DNA of 7,853 nucleotides from Candidatus Ratteibacteria bacterium (GTDB lineage: Bacteria > CAIJMQ01), in assembly GCA_028715665.1 (NCBI GenBank), contig JAQURI010000069.1, forward strand, positions 1 to 7,853, read 5' to 3'. The translations under genes were made by a program, and so were the position numbers. Of the stretch, positions 7,146 through 7,853 are shown piece by piece. Under the pieces are notes generated by a model, which searched no databases, had not been told where the DNA came from, and saw nothing but the letters and a program-made list of their open reading frames with translations. Positions within the stretch are counted from its first letter, which is position 1. The number at the start of each line of letters is the position of its first letter.

Positions 7146-7853
7146 TATCTTGCTCCCTCCCATTTTGTTTCTTTACCGAGCTGTATCCTCAACTCATTTT
7201 CTTTTTCTTTGACGGGTGTCTGTAAAATGAATTTATCTTCTAAGCCGACAAGCAATTCTTCCATTTTTTCCTGATAAAAATAAGAGAGATAAGTTTCCAA
7301 TTCTTTACTGCCTTTCTTGAATTTTTGGGTCAGTTCTTGAATATAGGTCGCGTCTGCAAGTGTTTCGTTGACGACGGTATTGCGATAAGTTTGGGCTTCA
7401 GCCAATATTACGGACGCGCCCCCCCTGGCGGTGTTTATTACTCGGTTGGCATAAGTCCTGCTGTCATTTATGAGCGTGCTTTTTATCTGTTCGGCCTTTG
7501 TAACTTTGTTAAAAGCTTCGACTACGTTAAGCGGGGGCGTAGAGCGTTCAATATAAATAGAACTCACCGTTATTCCGGAATCCAGCAAATTTAATCTTTC
7601 TTGTGCTTTGGAACGTGTTAAAACGCTGATTTTTTCCAGTTGAGTGCGTAAAGCTCCTTCGACAGAAAAACGTCCTACCGTTTCTATTACTGCGTTGGAT
7701 ACGACCGATCTTATGAGTTCTTCTTCGTCTTTTACTTTTGTAACGTAGGAAATAGGTTCGGTTATGTTGTAAGAGACCTGCAAACGCGTATGAATTAAAT
7801 TGTTATCGCCGCTGATGCAGTAACCGTGCAGATAAGGTATAAGGGCTTCCGGT
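7145..7853 (-). CDS. hflK: HflK-like SPFH/Band-7 protein, 5'-truncated by window edge
   Basis: Membrane-anchored SPFH-domain protein. The HflK/HflC complex of E. coli surrounds and modulates the FtsH protease. The frame is open to the right edge, and residues ahead of the first possible start (a TTG at 7783) are family-like (HGYCISGDNNLIHTRLQVSY), so the gene continues outside; 235 codons are visible. The missing part should hold the membrane anchor and start of the SPFH fold. Visible are the end of the SPFH domain (YNITEP, then SVEGALRTQLEKI), the segment PPLNVVEAFNKVTKAEQ, and the coiled-coil stalk with YANRVINTARGGAS and QTYRNTVVNE, the HflK pattern rather than HflC. The C-terminus (YFYQEKMEELLVGLED, then a charged tail) matches the HflK end. 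It stops at TAA overlapping the next ATG. Whether hflC or ftsH lies upstream cannot be seen. A diverged stomatin-like protein is the main alternative. Confidence 0.88.
   Translation of the reverse strand, partial: PEALIPYLHGYCISGDNNLIHTRLQVSYNITEPISYVTKVKDEEELIRSVVSNAVIETVGRFSVEGALRTQLEKISVLTRSKAQERLNLLDSGITVSSIYIERSTPPLNVVEAFNKVTKAEQIKSTLINDSRTYANRVINTARGGASVILAEAQTYRNTVVNETLADATYIQELTQKFKKGSKELETYLSYFYQEKMEELLVGLEDKFILQTPVKEKENELRIQLGKETKWEGAR
7153..7160 (-). promoter_or_regulatory. Shine-Dalgarno site deciding the P-type ATPase start
   Basis: GGAGGGAG on the minus strand lies inside the last codons of hflK, with GGAGGG ending 9 nt before the ATG at 7145 and the tail of the match ending 7 nt before it. 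An alternative ATG at 7163 lies just upstream of this site and so cannot use it; the sequence ahead of 7163 (GGTAAAGAAACAAA) is a poor SD. This favours the TAATG-coupled start at 7145. Confidence 0.65.

Noticed and set aside
7145..7783. hflK starting at the TTG at 7783
   Set aside because: The frame continues to the right edge with SPFH-like sequence and no stop, so this is an internal Leu codon.
1..7853. tRNA, rRNA, CRISPR, insertion-sequence or attachment-site content
   Set aside because: The window is almost fully occupied by five genes. No cloverleaf, spaced direct repeats, transposase motifs or terminal inverted repeats were seen in the short gaps.

Overview
The window carries five convincing protein genes and almost no non-coding DNA. 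Base composition is moderate, roughly 40-45% GC by eye. Four of the five genes look bacterial and typical of an anaerobic or uncultivated Gram-negative-type lineage. The pair of an ABC-2 permease with a large beta-rich extracytoplasmic insert and a tryptophan-rich membrane-anchored partner resembles proteins I associate with the Planctomycetes-Verrucomicrobia-Lentisphaerae-Omnitrophota group. That placement rests on recalled family resemblance, not a search, so treat it as tentative.

Left end, plus strand (1-1382): the 3' nine-tenths of a xylulokinase gene (xylB). It enters the window already in frame and probably ends at an intrinsic terminator (1398-1445). It converges on the operon that fills the rest of the window.

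Rest of the window, minus strand, read right to left: (i) an hflK-like SPFH/Band-7 gene truncated by the right edge; (ii) a P1B-type heavy-metal ATPase whose ATG overlaps the hflK stop codon (TAATG); (iii) an ABC transporter ATPase; (iv) an ABC-2 type permease; (v) a 523-residue membrane-anchored protein of unknown function whose start overlaps the permease stop by 8 nt. Gaps are 42 and 52 nt where genes do not overlap, and no convincing internal terminator or promoter was found, so (i)-(v) look like one transcription unit whose promoter lies beyond the right edge.

Functionally this joins a membrane-protease regulator (HflK, partner of FtsH in known systems), a metal exporter and a three-part ABC-2 system. 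The ABC-2 part looks self-contained: ATPase, permease with a ~180-residue external domain, and a helical-repeat-like partner protein. The two most interesting points are the metal-binding signature of the P-type ATPase, which reads VPC instead of CPC/SPC and is paired with an HE-x-GS motif in the last helix, and the uncharacterised permease plus 523-aa protein pair. No RNA genes, CRISPR arrays, insertion sequences or attachment sites were seen.
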